Shown here: positions 43,367 through 51,474 of the stretch, piece after piece
Layout of the letters: each line of letters opens with the position of its first letter
How positions within the stretch are numbered: position 1 is the first letter of the stretch
Origin: JANXYW01 sp964458665
GTDB lineage: Bacteria; Chloroflexota; Dehalococcoidia; DSTF01; JACRBR01
Length of the DNA: 60,187 nucleotides
NCBI GenBank assembly: GCA_964458665.1
Contig: CAYWOO010000145.1
Span: 1-60,187, forward strand
Reading direction: 5' to 3'
Translations under genes and position numbers: made by a program
Notes under the pieces: model-generated
Databases searched by the model: none
What the model was told of the DNA's origin: nothing
What the model saw: the letters and a program-made list of their open reading frames with translations, nothing else

Positions 43367-45046
43367 ATGACCCGCATGTTCGAGATCGCTGATCGGTACG
43401 TGGAAGAGTTCGCCGCTCTCGATCCGAACGCCGCTACGGCGTCTGGCATCGTGGGCCACGAAGCGGAGATGACGGACTACTCGCCGGATGGCAGCGCCGC
43501 CATCGCCGCGCTCGACAGGCGCACCATCGTCGAGCTCGCCGCGGCGGCCGCAAGTGACGAACGCGAACGCATTGCCCGCGACGTGATGACCGAACGGCTA
43601 GGCGTCCGCGTGGACGCCTACGACGCGGGTGAGAGTTATCGCTCGCTGCGCATCATCGGCAGCCCGATGCAGGGCATCCGTAATGGCTTCGACCAGATGC
43701 CGCGCGGGACGCAGCAGGACTGGCAGAACATCGCGACGCGGCTGCTCCTGGTGCCGGGTGCCCTCACGGGATTTCGAGCGACGCTGCTTGAGGGGCTGCG
43801 ACGCGGGATGCCGGCGGCGCGCCGGCAGGCGCGGGAGTGCGCCCGCCAGGCGTCCGTCTGGAGCGGACAGAGCGGCCCTTCGTTCTTCAGCACGCTGCTG
43901 GATGCGTACGACGCTATCCCAACCATGACGTCGAATGCACTGCGCACGGATATCGAGTCGGGCGTGCGCGCGTCCGAGGGCGCGTACGCCGAGATGCGCG
44001 CGTTCCTGGAGCGTGACTACCTGCCGCAGGCGACGGAGCGCGATGCGGCCGGGCGCGAGCGATACCAACTTACCTCGCGGCAGTTCAACGGCTGCGAACT
44101 CGATCTGGACGCGACGTACGCATGGGGCTGGGACGAACTGTACCGCATCGAGCGCGATATGGCGGCGACAGCGGCAAAGATCATGCCCGGCGGCTCCATC
44201 GACGACGTGCAACACCTGCTCGATACGGATCCGGCGCGCGCGATCATCGGCGTGGACGCGCATCGAGCGTGGCTGCAAGAGGTGCACGATCGTGCGCTGG
44301 ACGAGTTGGATGGCACGCACTTCGATATCGATCCGCGGATCAAGCGCGTTGAAGTGATGGTGCCGCCGGCGGGCGGTGCGCTGGCGCCCTATTACAGCGG
44401 GCCGTCCGAGAACTTCGCTCGCCCCGGCCGCACATGGTGGCCATCGGGCACGCGCACGACGTTCGCGAAGTGGACCGATGTCTCGACGGCATACCACGAA
44501 GGCGTGCCGGGGCATCATCTCCAGATCGGCACGATTCGCTGTCTCGGCGATACGCTCTCGCGCTACCAGCGGAGCCTGACCTTCGTGTCCGGCTACGGGG
44601 AAGGTTGGGCGCTGTACGCGGAGCGGCTCATGGGCGAGCTGGGATACCTGGACGAGCCGGAGTACGAGCTGGGCATGCTGAGCGCGCAGGCGCTGCGTTG
44701 CGTGCGCGTGATCATCGATATCGGCATGCACCTGCAACTAAAGATCCCGGCGACGGAGCGCTTTCATCCGGGTGAGACGTGGGACCACGCCCTGGGGCTG
44801 GCGTTCGCGCAGGAGCGCAGCCGGCAGGACAAGGAACTGATGGTCAGCGAACTGCTCCGCTATCTCGGCTGGCCGGCGCAAGCGATTAGCTACAAGGTGG
44901 GCGAGCGAGCATGGCTCGACGCGCGCGAAGCGGCGAAGCAGCGGCAGGGCGCGTCGTTCGACCTGAAGTGCTTCCACACCACGGCGCTCGGGCTGGGGCC
45001 GATGGGGCTCGGTCAGCTGGCGCAAGAGATCGCGCGTTGCGTGTAG
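43367..45046 (+). CDS. DUF885 family metallopeptidase-like protein
   Basis: 559 residues from ATG 43367, preceded by GTGGAGG. The zinc motif reads HEGVPGHHLQ at about residues 377-384, with the late acidic block SGYGEGWALYAERLMGELGY. These are the hallmarks of the DUF885 (PF05960) family of putative zinc peptidases. No signal peptide is seen, so it is probably cytosolic. Length is typical. It is followed by the promoter of the monooxygenase-glutamate dehydrogenase pair. Confidence 0.9.
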   Translation: MTRMFEIADRYVEEFAALDPNAATASGIVGHEAEMTDYSPDGSAAIAALDRRTIVELAAAAASDERERIARDVMTERLGVRVDAYDAGESYRSLRIIGSPMQGIRNGFDQMPRGTQQDWQNIATRLLLVPGALTGFRATLLEGLRRGMPAARRQARECARQASVWSGQSGPSFFSTLLDAYDAIPTMTSNALRTDIESGVRASEGAYAEMRAFLERDYLPQATERDAAGRERYQLTSRQFNGCELDLDATYAWGWDELYRIERDMAATAAKIMPGGSIDDVQHLLDTDPARAIIGVDAHRAWLQEVHDRALDELDGTHFDIDPRIKRVEVMVPPAGGALAPYYSGPSENFARPGRTWWPSGTRTTFAKWTDVSTAYHEGVPGHHLQIGTIRCLGDTLSRYQRSLTFVSGYGEGWALYAERLMGELGYLDEPEYELGMLSAQALRCVRVIIDIGMHLQLKIPATERFHPGETWDHALGLAFAQERSRQDKELMVSELLRYLGWPAQAISYKVGERAWLDAREAAKQRQGASFDLKCFHTTALGLGPMGLGQLAQEIARCV

Positions 45047-45057
45047 CGTGCCGCGAT

Positions 45058-45085
45058 TTGTCGCGGGCCGACGCGGGCGTACAAT
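45058..45085 (+). promoter_or_regulatory. promoter of the monooxygenase-like/gdh pair
   Basis: TTGTCG (45058-45063) and TACAAT (45080-45085) are 16 bp apart, with an expected start near 45092 and a 40-nt leader containing GAAAGGA. Confidence 0.6.
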
Positions 45086-45131
45086 GACGGTCGCGCTCGC
45101 GCGCATCGCGAATTACTGAAAGGACTGCACG

Positions 45132-45446
45132 ATGATCGCCGCCACGCTGACACGCACCACGGTCGTCACCAAGCCGGAAGAGTTCGACACGCGGCGCGAT
45201 GCGCTGCTCGTGCGGCTGCTGCCGTACCTCCAGCGGCAGCCGGGGTTTCTATCGCACGAACTGCGCCGCGACGGCGACGGCGGAGCAATGATCGAGACGA
45301 CGACGTGGCGCGCTGAGGCGGATTGCCGCGCGTTCCTGCGTCAGGGCGCGGCGGCGATGGCCGCGACCTGGCTCGACGCGTTCTTCCCGACCGCACCGTA
45401 CCCGAACGGCAACTGGATCCGCACGACGGCCGAGATTGTCGGCTGA
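45132..45446 (+). CDS. antibiotic biosynthesis monooxygenase-like (dimeric alpha-beta barrel) protein
   Basis: 104 residues. LVRLLPYLQRQPGFLSHELR and IETTTWRAEADCRAFLRQG match the ferredoxin-like ABM fold used by small monooxygenases and heme-degrading enzymes, though catalytic residues are not diagnostic. GAAAGGA precedes the ATG. The next gene begins within two bases of its stop, so it is co-transcribed with gdh. Confidence 0.65.
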   Translation: MIAATLTRTTVVTKPEEFDTRRDALLVRLLPYLQRQPGFLSHELRRDGDGGAMIETTTWRAEADCRAFLRQGAAAMAATWLDAFFPTAPYPNGNWIRTTAEIVG

Positions 45447-45447
45447 C

Positions 45448-46719
45448 GTGACGACCGATGCCGCGCAAGCGCCCGCGGAGAATCCGTTCGACAACGCGAT
45501 CGAGCAGCTGAACGTCGTCGCCGATCGACTCAAGCTAGACGCCGGCATGCGGGATGTGCTGCGGCACTGCAAGCGTGAGTTCACCGTGAACTTCCCCGTG
45601 CAGATGGATGACGGCTCGATCCGCGTCTTCACGGGCTATCGCGTACACCACAATGAGGCGCGTGGGCCCGTGAAGGGCGGACTGCGCTACAGCGCCAACG
45701 TCTCGCTCGATGAGGTGCGTGCGCTGTCGATGTGGATGACCTGGAAGTGCGCCGTCGTGGGCCTGCCGTACGGCGGGGCGAAGGGTGGCGTGATTGTCGA
45801 CCCGCATTCGCTGAGCAAGCGGGAGCTGGAGCGCATGACGCGCCGCTTCGCCGCCGAGATCGGCATCCTCATCGGTCCAGACAAAGACGTGCCCGCGCCC
45901 GATATGGGGACGGACGGTCAGATCATGGCGTGGATCATGGACACGTACAGCATGATGCACGGGCACTCCGTGCCGGCCGTTGTCACAGGGAAGCCGGTGA
46001 CGATCGGCGGCAGCAGCGGCCGGATCGAAGCGACGGGGCGCGGCGTCCTGTTTGTGACGCAAGAGGCGTGCCGCGACCGGGGCATCGAGCTGGCGGGCGC
46101 GCGGGTGGCGGTGCAGGGGTTTGGCAACGTCGGCAGCGTGGCCGCGAAGCTCCTTGACGAAGCCGGCGCGAAAATCGTGGCGATCAGCGACTCGAACGGC
46201 GGGCTGTTCAACGCTGACGGCCTCGGCGATATCGATCAGCTCCTGGCGATGAAGCATGATGCGGGCTTCATTCCCGACGGCGCGCGCGGCACACGCATCA
46301 CGAACACCGAGTTGCTCGAACTACCCGTCGATATCCTCATCCCCGCTGCGTTGGAAGGCCAGCTCCACGGCGGCAACGCATCGCGCGTGCAGGCGCCGAT
46401 GGTCATCGAAGCGGCGAACGGGCCGACGACGCCGGAGGCCGACCGTATCCTCAACGCGAAGGGCGTGTATCTCGTGCCGGACATCCTCGCGAACGCAGGG
46501 GGCGTCATCGTGTCGTACTTCGAGTGGGTGCAGGACCTCCAGTCGTTCTTCTGGGAGGAGGACGAGGTCAACGCGAAGCTGAAGAGGATCATCGATCGCG
46601 CGTTCCGCGAGGTCGCAGCGATCCGCGACGAGCACGCGTGCACGATGCGCGAGGCGGCGTACATCCTGGCCGTGCGGCGCGTGGTGGAAGCGACAGAAGT
46701 GCGAGGCATCTTTCCCTAG
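45448..46719 (+). CDS. gdhA: glutamate dehydrogenase
   Basis: About 423 residues; GTG 45448 and TTG 45436 are both possible starts. Substrate residues lie in GPVKGGLRYS, YGGAKGGV and PAPDMGTDGQIM; the NAD(P) fold has VAVQGFGNVGSVAAKLL. IPAALEGQLHGGNA and ILANAGGVIVSYFEWVQDLQ complete the Glu/Leu/Phe/Val dehydrogenase signature, with length of the 420-residue hexameric class. It interconverts glutamate and 2-oxoglutarate plus ammonia. Cofactor preference is not judged. Confidence 0.94.
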   Translation: MTTDAAQAPAENPFDNAIEQLNVVADRLKLDAGMRDVLRHCKREFTVNFPVQMDDGSIRVFTGYRVHHNEARGPVKGGLRYSANVSLDEVRALSMWMTWKCAVVGLPYGGAKGGVIVDPHSLSKRELERMTRRFAAEIGILIGPDKDVPAPDMGTDGQIMAWIMDTYSMMHGHSVPAVVTGKPVTIGGSSGRIEATGRGVLFVTQEACRDRGIELAGARVAVQGFGNVGSVAAKLLDEAGAKIVAISDSNGGLFNADGLGDIDQLLAMKHDAGFIPDGARGTRITNTELLELPVDILIPAALEGQLHGGNASRVQAPMVIEAANGPTTPEADRILNAKGVYLVPDILANAGGVIVSYFEWVQDLQSFFWEEDEVNAKLKRIIDRAFREVAAIRDEHACTMREAAYILAVRRVVEATEVRGIFP

Positions 46720-46761
46720 CGGGTGCGCTGCGCGTCCGTGATTGACGTCCAGCGGTTCCTA

Positions 46762-46767
46762 TATACT
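46762..46767 (+). promoter_or_regulatory. -10 element (TATACT) of the solo antitoxin
   Basis: TATACT ends 9 nt before ATG 46777. TTGACG at 46742-46747 lies upstream with only 14 bp spacing, so it may not be the -35. The bases TCCTATATACT are identical to those at the promoter 266 bp downstream. Confidence 0.6.
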
Positions 46768-46776
46768 GTACGCACC

Positions 46777-46968
46777 ATGGCGATTCGAAAACCCGCTGCA
46801 CCGAAGCGCGTCACGCGGCGTAAGCCGAAGCCGGAGCCGACGATCTGGGAGAAGATCGAGGCGCGAGGGAAGCGCATGCCGCTTGAGGACCTCGCCCAGT
46901 TCCCTACGGACGGTGCCCGCAACTTCGATCACTATTTGTACGGTTCACCGAAGCAGGATCAGGATTAG
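46777..46968 (+). CDS. solo small basic antitoxin-like protein, copy C
   Basis: 63 residues. The basic tail (MAIRKPAAPKRVTRRKPKPE) is followed by IWEKIEARGKRMPLEDLAQF and PTDGARNFDHYLYGSPKQDQD, very close to the protein at 47043. No PIN gene follows: after the stop there are 60 bases of A/C-rich sequence and then the next cassette. It is a solo antitoxin left after toxin loss or made by tandem duplication, and could act as an anti-addiction factor against the neighbouring toxin. Confidence 0.75.
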   Translation: MAIRKPAAPKRVTRRKPKPEPTIWEKIEARGKRMPLEDLAQFPTDGARNFDHYLYGSPKQDQD

Positions 46969-47027
46969 CTTCGGACATTAACCAACACCACCACCAACCC
47001 CGTTATCGGGCGATTTCGCCAGTCCTA

Positions 47028-47033
47028 TATACT
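47028..47033 (+). promoter_or_regulatory. -10 element (TATACT) of the third TA cassette
   Basis: TATACT ends 9 nt before ATG 47043. An earlier in-frame ATG at 47034 directly abuts the -10 hexamer and could not be on a transcript from this promoter, which supports 47043 as the start. Confidence 0.6.
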
Positions 47034-47042
47034 ATGGACGCT

Positions 47043-47237
47043 ATGGTGATTCGAAAGTCCTCCGCGCCGAAGCGCGCTACGGCGCGGCGCAAGCAGAAGG
47101 CGGATAAGCCGTTTTGGGAAAAGATTGCCGAGCGCGGGCGACGCATTCCACCTGAGGAGCTGGCAAACGTCCCCACGGATGGTGCGCGTAACTTGCACCA
47201 CTATTTGTATGGCTCGCCCAAGCAGGATCCGGACTAG
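47043..47237 (+). CDS. small basic antitoxin-like protein, copy D
   Basis: 64 residues: MVIRKSSAPKRATARRKQKA, then FWEKIAERGRRIPPEELANV and PTDGARNLHHYLYGSPKQDPD. The start was chosen by comparison with copies A-C and by the promoter position. The first 14 bases of the gene (ATGGTGATTCGA and on) are nearly identical to copy A. The PIN toxin starts at the base after its stop codon. Confidence 0.8.
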   Translation: MVIRKSSAPKRATARRKQKADKPFWEKIAERGRRIPPEELANVPTDGARNLHHYLYGSPKQDPD

Positions 47238-47645
47238 TTGCCGCCATTCTTCGCGGACGCCGTATATCTCATAGCACTCCTCTTTCCGAACGACGACTTG
47301 CACTCTCGAGCGATGGAGATCGCCGGTGCGCCCGGCGGGCAGTCGTTTGTCACGATAGACGCTGTCTTGGTGGAGCTGCTTGCCTACGCAGCTGAACGTG
47401 GGCCGCACATCCGGCGCCAGGCAGTTGGGTTGATCGACGACATGATCGTCGATCCGTCGTGGACGCTCATACGCCAAGTCCCGGATCACTTCGACCGCGC
47501 CTTCGACCTGTACCGCCGCCGCTTGGACAAGGGCTACAGTCTCACCGACTGCATGTCGATGGTCGTCTGCACCGACCTCGGCATCGCTGAGGTGCTGAGC
47601 CACGATCATCACTTCGAGCAGGAAGGGTTTGCGATCCTGCTGTAG
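47238..47645 (+). CDS. PIN domain toxin (COG2402 type), copy D
   Basis: 135 residues starting with TTG directly after the antitoxin TAG. The PIN acids are Asp7 (FADA), Glu46 (VLVELLAY), Asp104 (YSLTDCMSM) and Asp123 (SHDHHF). The second Asp of the last motif is His125, unlike copies A and B. The end HFEQEGFAILL is conserved. Probably active, as the first Asp is the usual ligand. murI starts about 60 bp downstream. Confidence 0.87.
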   Translation: MPPFFADAVYLIALLFPNDDLHSRAMEIAGAPGGQSFVTIDAVLVELLAYAAERGPHIRRQAVGLIDDMIVDPSWTLIRQVPDHFDRAFDLYRRRLDKGYSLTDCMSMVVCTDLGIAEVLSHDHHFEQEGFAILL

Positions 47646-47703
47646 CTGCCGCCAAGCGCGAGGCGCGCGCCACGGGTCGCACCTGATACGATCTACGCAC
47701 ACG

Positions 47704-48528
47704 ATGACTGATGCGAACGCTCCGATAGGCATGTTCGACTCCGGCGCGGGCGGCCTCGCCGTGCTGACCGAGGTGCAGCGGCTGCTCCCGGGCGAGGATC
47801 TCGTGTACTACGCCGACACGGCGTACTTTCCCTACGGGCCGCGGCGCGCCGACGAGATCCGCGCCCGCGCTGAGGCCATCACCCGCGATCTGCTCACCCG
47901 CGGCGTGAAGCTGGTCGTCGTCGCGTGCAACACCGCGACGAGTGCCGCGATCGCGCACTTGCGCGCGACGTTCGATGTGCCGTTCGTGGGCATGGAGCCC
48001 GCGCTGAAGCCGGCGGCCGAACGCACGATCTCCGGGAAGGTGGCGCTGCTGGTCACACCGGGCACCGCGCGTGGCGAGAAGCTGGCGGCGCTGATCGACC
48101 GATACGGGGCCGAAGTGTCGGTACGGACGATCGAAGCGCCCGGGCTAGCCGAGCGCGTCGAGGCCGGCGACACGGATAGCGATGCCACGAGCGACCTTGT
48201 GCGGCGATATGTCGCACCCGTGCGCGATTCGGGTGCGGACGTGCTGGTCCTGGGCTGCACGCACTACGCCTTCCTGCGGAAGGCGATTGAGCGCGAGGCG
48301 GGAGACGCCGTCGCGGTCATCGAGCCGTCGGAGGCGGTAGCACGGCAGGTCAAGCGCGTATTGTCGGATCGGCGGCTACGGAACGCACGCGCGGAGGGCG
48401 GCGAGGTGCTGTACCTTTGCAGTGGCGACGAGAGTGCGTTCGCTGCGCTACGCGCTGCGTTGGGAGCGGGAAGCGAGATGCGGGAAGCGAGATGCGGGAA
48501 GCGGGATCGAGATGAACTTCCGCGATAA
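47704..48528 (+). CDS. murI: glutamate racemase
   Basis: About 274 residues from ATG 47704. GMFDSGAGGLAVL is the N-terminal substrate loop; the two catalytic Cys are Cys75 in VVACNTATS and Cys185 in LGCTHYAFL. It supplies D-glutamate for peptidoglycan. The last 20 residues (after LGAGSEMREA) are encoded by a short tandem word GGGAAGCGAGATGC and are not conserved-looking, so the gene seems to have been extended by repeat expansion into pyrF, which it overlaps by 17 bases. Confidence 0.94.
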   Translation: MTDANAPIGMFDSGAGGLAVLTEVQRLLPGEDLVYYADTAYFPYGPRRADEIRARAEAITRDLLTRGVKLVVVACNTATSAAIAHLRATFDVPFVGMEPALKPAAERTISGKVALLVTPGTARGEKLAALIDRYGAEVSVRTIEAPGLAERVEAGDTDSDATSDLVRRYVAPVRDSGADVLVLGCTHYAFLRKAIEREAGDAVAVIEPSEAVARQVKRVLSDRRLRNARAEGGEVLYLCSGDESAFAALRAALGAGSEMREARCGKRDRDELPR

Positions 48529-49342
48529 ACTCGAGGCGGCGTGGACGCGCACCGACAGCATGCTGTGCATCGGCCTCGATCCGGATCTGACGCTGATGCC
48601 CGACGGCTACGGCCCGGACGATGTGGCTGCGTTCAACATCGCGATCATCGAGGCGACGAGCGACCTCGTGTGCGCGTACAAGCCCAACGTCGCGTTCTAC
48701 GAAGCGCTCGGGCCGGAGCGGGGGTATGCGGCGCTGCGCACGACGCTCGCTGCCATCCCGCCACATGTCATCACGCTCGCCGATGCGAAGCGCGGTGACG
48801 TCGAGCACACGGCCCGCGCCTACGTGAAAGCGCTGTACGACGATCTCGGCTTCGACGCCGCGACCGTGAACCCGTATCTCGGGCTGGACTCGGTCGAGCC
48901 GTGGATAGAGCGCGCTGACAAGGCGGCGATCATCGTCTGCCGCACGTCGAATCCCGGCGCTCCGGACTTTCAGGATCTGGCAGTACAAGGCGAGAGCGGC
49001 ACGCAGCCGTTATACGAAGTCGTAGCGGAGCGCGCGAGGTCGTGGGATCGTCACGGAAACGTCGGCCTCGTCGTGGGAGCGACGTACCCGGACGAGATGC
49101 GGCGGCTGCGCGCACTGTGCCCGGATACCCCGTTTCTTGTGCCCGGCATTGGCGCACAGCAGGGTTCGCTCGAGGCCGCAGTGCGTGCCGGCATCGATGC
49201 GCACGGACGCGGGCTGCTGGTCAGCTCCTCGCGCGGCGTCACAAACGCATCGAAGGGCGCAAACTTCGCGGTGGTCGCGCGCGCGGCAGCGACGAAGCTT
49301 CGAGACGAGATCCGCGCCTGCGCTTCTGCGGTGCGCGCGTAG
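48512..49342 (+). CDS. pyrF: orotidine 5'-phosphate decarboxylase, type 2
   Basis: 276 residues from ATG 48512. The catalytic Asp-Lys-Asp set is in LADAKRGDVEHTARAY; CIGLDPD near the start and NPYLGLDSVEPWI, GLVVGATYP and FLVPGIGAQQG are typical of the type 2 (PyrF2) branch. It makes UMP, the last step of pyrimidine synthesis. It overlaps the murI end; the Shine-Dalgarno region is inside the GGGAAGCG repeat. Confidence 0.95.
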   Translation: MNFRDKLEAAWTRTDSMLCIGLDPDLTLMPDGYGPDDVAAFNIAIIEATSDLVCAYKPNVAFYEALGPERGYAALRTTLAAIPPHVITLADAKRGDVEHTARAYVKALYDDLGFDAATVNPYLGLDSVEPWIERADKAAIIVCRTSNPGAPDFQDLAVQGESGTQPLYEVVAERARSWDRHGNVGLVVGATYPDEMRRLRALCPDTPFLVPGIGAQQGSLEAAVRAGIDAHGRGLLVSSSRGVTNASKGANFAVVARAAATKLRDEIRACASAVRA

Positions 49343-49450
49343 CGACGGGCGGAACCACGAAGGATACGAAGGCGCACGAAGGGGTTAGCGGTGCGGGTGT
49401 AGCGACGGGCGGAACCACGAAGGACACGAAGGCGCACGAAGGGGTTAGGA
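49339..49450 (+). repeat. 60-bp tandem duplication containing ACCACGAAGGA words
   Basis: The segment AGCGACGGGCGGAACCACGA and the bases after it occur twice with an exact 60-bp period (49341 and 49401), differing by one base (GGATACG against GGACACG). The first copy starts at the pyrF stop codon. The core is the same intergenic word as at 33804. Confidence 0.8.
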
Positions 49451-49471
49451 AGAACTTCGAGCTCCGCTCGA

Positions 49472-49880
49472 TCAGCAGCCGAGCGGGGCTATCCCACGTC
49501 GCCTCAACCTCGTATTCCACGCCAACTCTGCGAAACGCACCCCTCTCCACGTCGTGGAGAGGGGTGGCCGAAGGCCGGGGTGAGGTGCGCGTGCGCCGCG
49601 ATGTGCTATTCCCGGCGGATAACTGCCGAGGGCGGCTGTCCAGCATCGCCTCAACCTCGTATTCCACGCCAACTCCGCGAAACGCTCCCCTCTCCACAGT
49701 GTGGAGAGGGGTGGCCGAAGGCCGGGGTGAGGTGCGCGTGCGCCACGATCTGCCGGTGCGGGCAGCTAACAGCCGAGCGGGCCTTTCCCACGTCGCCTCA
49801 ACCGCGTATTCCAAGCCAACTCCGCGAAACGCTCCCCTCTCCACAGTGTGGAGAGGGGTGGCCGAAGGCCGGGGTGAGGC
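49472..49880 (+). repeat. three tandem 147-bp repeats with palindromic cores
   Basis: GCCGAG marks occur at 49478, 49625 and 49772, and CGTATTCCA at 49511, 49658 and 49805: an exact 147-bp period. Each unit holds CCCCTCTCCAC and its inverted copy followed by TGGCCGAAGGCCGGGGTGAGG. Because 147 is a multiple of three the region has long open frames, but they are repeat-encoded and not genes. The same palindrome is inside the terminase gene. Confidence 0.85.
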
Positions 49881-49897
49881 CCGCGCAGGTTCTCCGC

Positions 49898-50140
49898 ATG
49901 ACTGAAATTGTCGACTTCCGCATGGAAGATGTCGTGCGGCTGCGAAAGGCGCATCCTTGCGGTGGGCTCCAATGGGCGATTGTGCGGCTGGGGGCGGACA
50001 TCGGGCTGAAGTGCTCGACGTGCGGGCATCGCGTGCTGCTCGATCGGCGGACGCTGGAGAAGCGGATGAAGGCGTTCGTGAGCCGCGGGCCTGAGCCGGA
50101 CGCAGAGCAGGTGCGCATCGCGCTGGAGCGCGAAGGATGA
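49898..50140 (+). CDS. DUF951 family small protein
   Basis: 80 residues. FRMEDVVRLRKAHPCGGLQW, IVRLGADIGLKCSTCGHRVL and LDRRTLEKRMKAFV match DUF951 (PF06107), a small Cys-containing protein common in Firmicutes and Chloroflexota, of unknown function and perhaps nucleic-acid-binding. Open sequence upstream of the ATG is repeat-derived. Its stop overlaps the first MFS gene (ATGA). Confidence 0.88.
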   Translation: MTEIVDFRMEDVVRLRKAHPCGGLQWAIVRLGADIGLKCSTCGHRVLLDRRTLEKRMKAFVSRGPEPDAEQVRIALEREG

Positions 50141-51474
50141 CGCAGGGGACGTCCGCCCGCTCCGCCATGCTGCGCATCTCCGCGCTCGTCGGCGAGCGCA
50201 CGTTGTTCGAGAACGACGCGTACCGCAAGCTCTGGCTGGCGAAGCTGCTATCGCACATCCCAACGAACGCGACCGTCTACGCGATGTTGATCCTGGTCGT
50301 GAACGCGACGGGAAAGAGCTTCTTCAGCAGCCTCTTCGTTGTGGCCTACATCGCGCCGACGGCGCTGCTGGGTACCGTGTCCGGCGTGCTCGTCGACCGG
50401 ATGCCGAAGGGCGTGGTGCTGGCGGGCACGAGCGCGATCCGCGCGGCGCTGTGCGTGTTGTTGGCGATATCGACCGACAACGTGGTCGTGATCTACGTGA
50501 TTGCGGTGCTCTTCGCTGTCGGATCGCAGTTCGCCGGCCCGGCGGAAGGCTCGGCCCTACCTGCGATCGTCGAGCCCGAAGATCTGACGGCGGCGAACGC
50601 GCTGAACAATCTCGGCTCGCTGATCTCGCAAATAGCCGGACTGATGATTCTGCCGACGATCTTCCTGAAGACGATCGGGCCGGAGCCGCTGGCGATCGTC
50701 TGCGCCTGCATGTTCGCCGCTGCCGCGTTCAACTTCCTCCTCGTAGAAGGCCTCGGCGGGACCGTGACTTCGATGCCGGTATCGATCGAAGACACGCGCG
50801 AGCGGTTCGCCGAGGCCTGGCACCGGCTGACGGGAGACTCCGTCTCGTACATCAGCGTAGTGATTGTCGTGCTGACGAACACGATGGGGCTCGTCATCGC
50901 GACGCTGCTGCCGCGCTTCGCGAAAAACGTCCTGGACGTAAGCGCCGAGAACGTGATCTTCGTTGCGGCGCCGGCGGCGCTGGGCATCTGGCTGGCGATG
51001 CGTTTGGTGCGAGATCTCTCCAGCCGCGTTTCCGCGTGGTGGAGCGTGGGTGGATCGTTCGGCGCGATGACGGTGATCGTGCTGATGCTTGCCTTCGTGG
51101 GCCCCTTCGGCGATTCACTGCAAGACATAAATCCGGCCGGACTATTCGACCCCGGCCCCTTCGGCCAGTCCACAGCGCGTATTATGATCTCGTCAGTGCT
51201 CGGCGCGGCGTTGGCCTTCGCGTTCACGTTTGTGAACATCGTCGGCCGGTCGATCGTGAACGAGCGCATACCGAGGGAGATGCAAGGGCGTGTACTCGCC
51301 GCGCAGACCGTGTTGACCAACCTGGCGTCGATTCCGCCGATCCTTCTGACCGGCCTGCTGGCCGATGTCATCGGCGTTTCGCCCGTCTTCTTCCTCATCG
51401 CCGTCGCCGGCGCTGTACTCGCCGCCTACTACGCAGCCCGTAACCTCGCGATGCCGGCGAGGACGGCGCACTAG
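50137..51474 (+). CDS. major facilitator superfamily transporter (first of a pair)
   Basis: 445 residues with about twelve membrane segments. NDAYRKLWLAKLLSHIPTNA at the start, GTVSGVLVDRMPKGVVL as the MFS loop 2-3 motif, and NERIPREMQGRVLAAQTVLT as the second-half counterpart place it with the MFS_3/enterobactin-exporter-like group. The ATG overlaps the DUF951 stop. It is followed at once by a paralogue, suggesting a heterodimer or two exporters from one operon. Confidence 0.9.
   Translation: MTQGTSARSAMLRISALVGERTLFENDAYRKLWLAKLLSHIPTNATVYAMLILVVNATGKSFFSSLFVVAYIAPTALLGTVSGVLVDRMPKGVVLAGTSAIRAALCVLLAISTDNVVVIYVIAVLFAVGSQFAGPAEGSALPAIVEPEDLTAANALNNLGSLISQIAGLMILPTIFLKTIGPEPLAIVCACMFAAAAFNFLLVEGLGGTVTSMPVSIEDTRERFAEAWHRLTGDSVSYISVVIVVLTNTMGLVIATLLPRFAKNVLDVSAENVIFVAAPAALGIWLAMRLVRDLSSRVSAWWSVGGSFGAMTVIVLMLAFVGPFGDSLQDINPAGLFDPGPFGQSTARIMISSVLGAALAFAFTFVNIVGRSIVNERIPREMQGRVLAAQTVLTNLASIPPILLTGLLADVIGVSPVFFLIAVAGAVLAAYYAARNLAMPARTAH

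Noticed and set aside
47034..47042. ATG 47034 as start of antitoxin copy D
   Set aside because: It directly abuts the -10 hexamer and adds MDA residues absent from the paralogues; ATG 47043 fits both the promoter spacing and the alignment.
49339..49880. CRISPR array
   Set aside because: Repeats are long (60 and 147 bp), directly adjacent without spacers of uniform size, and no cas gene is present.
49042..50140. Long open frames across the repeat array after pyrF
   Set aside because: The frames stay open because the 147-bp and 60-bp repeats are multiples of three; the translated peptide is repetitive and has no ribosome site. Only the DUF951 part from 49898 is a gene.
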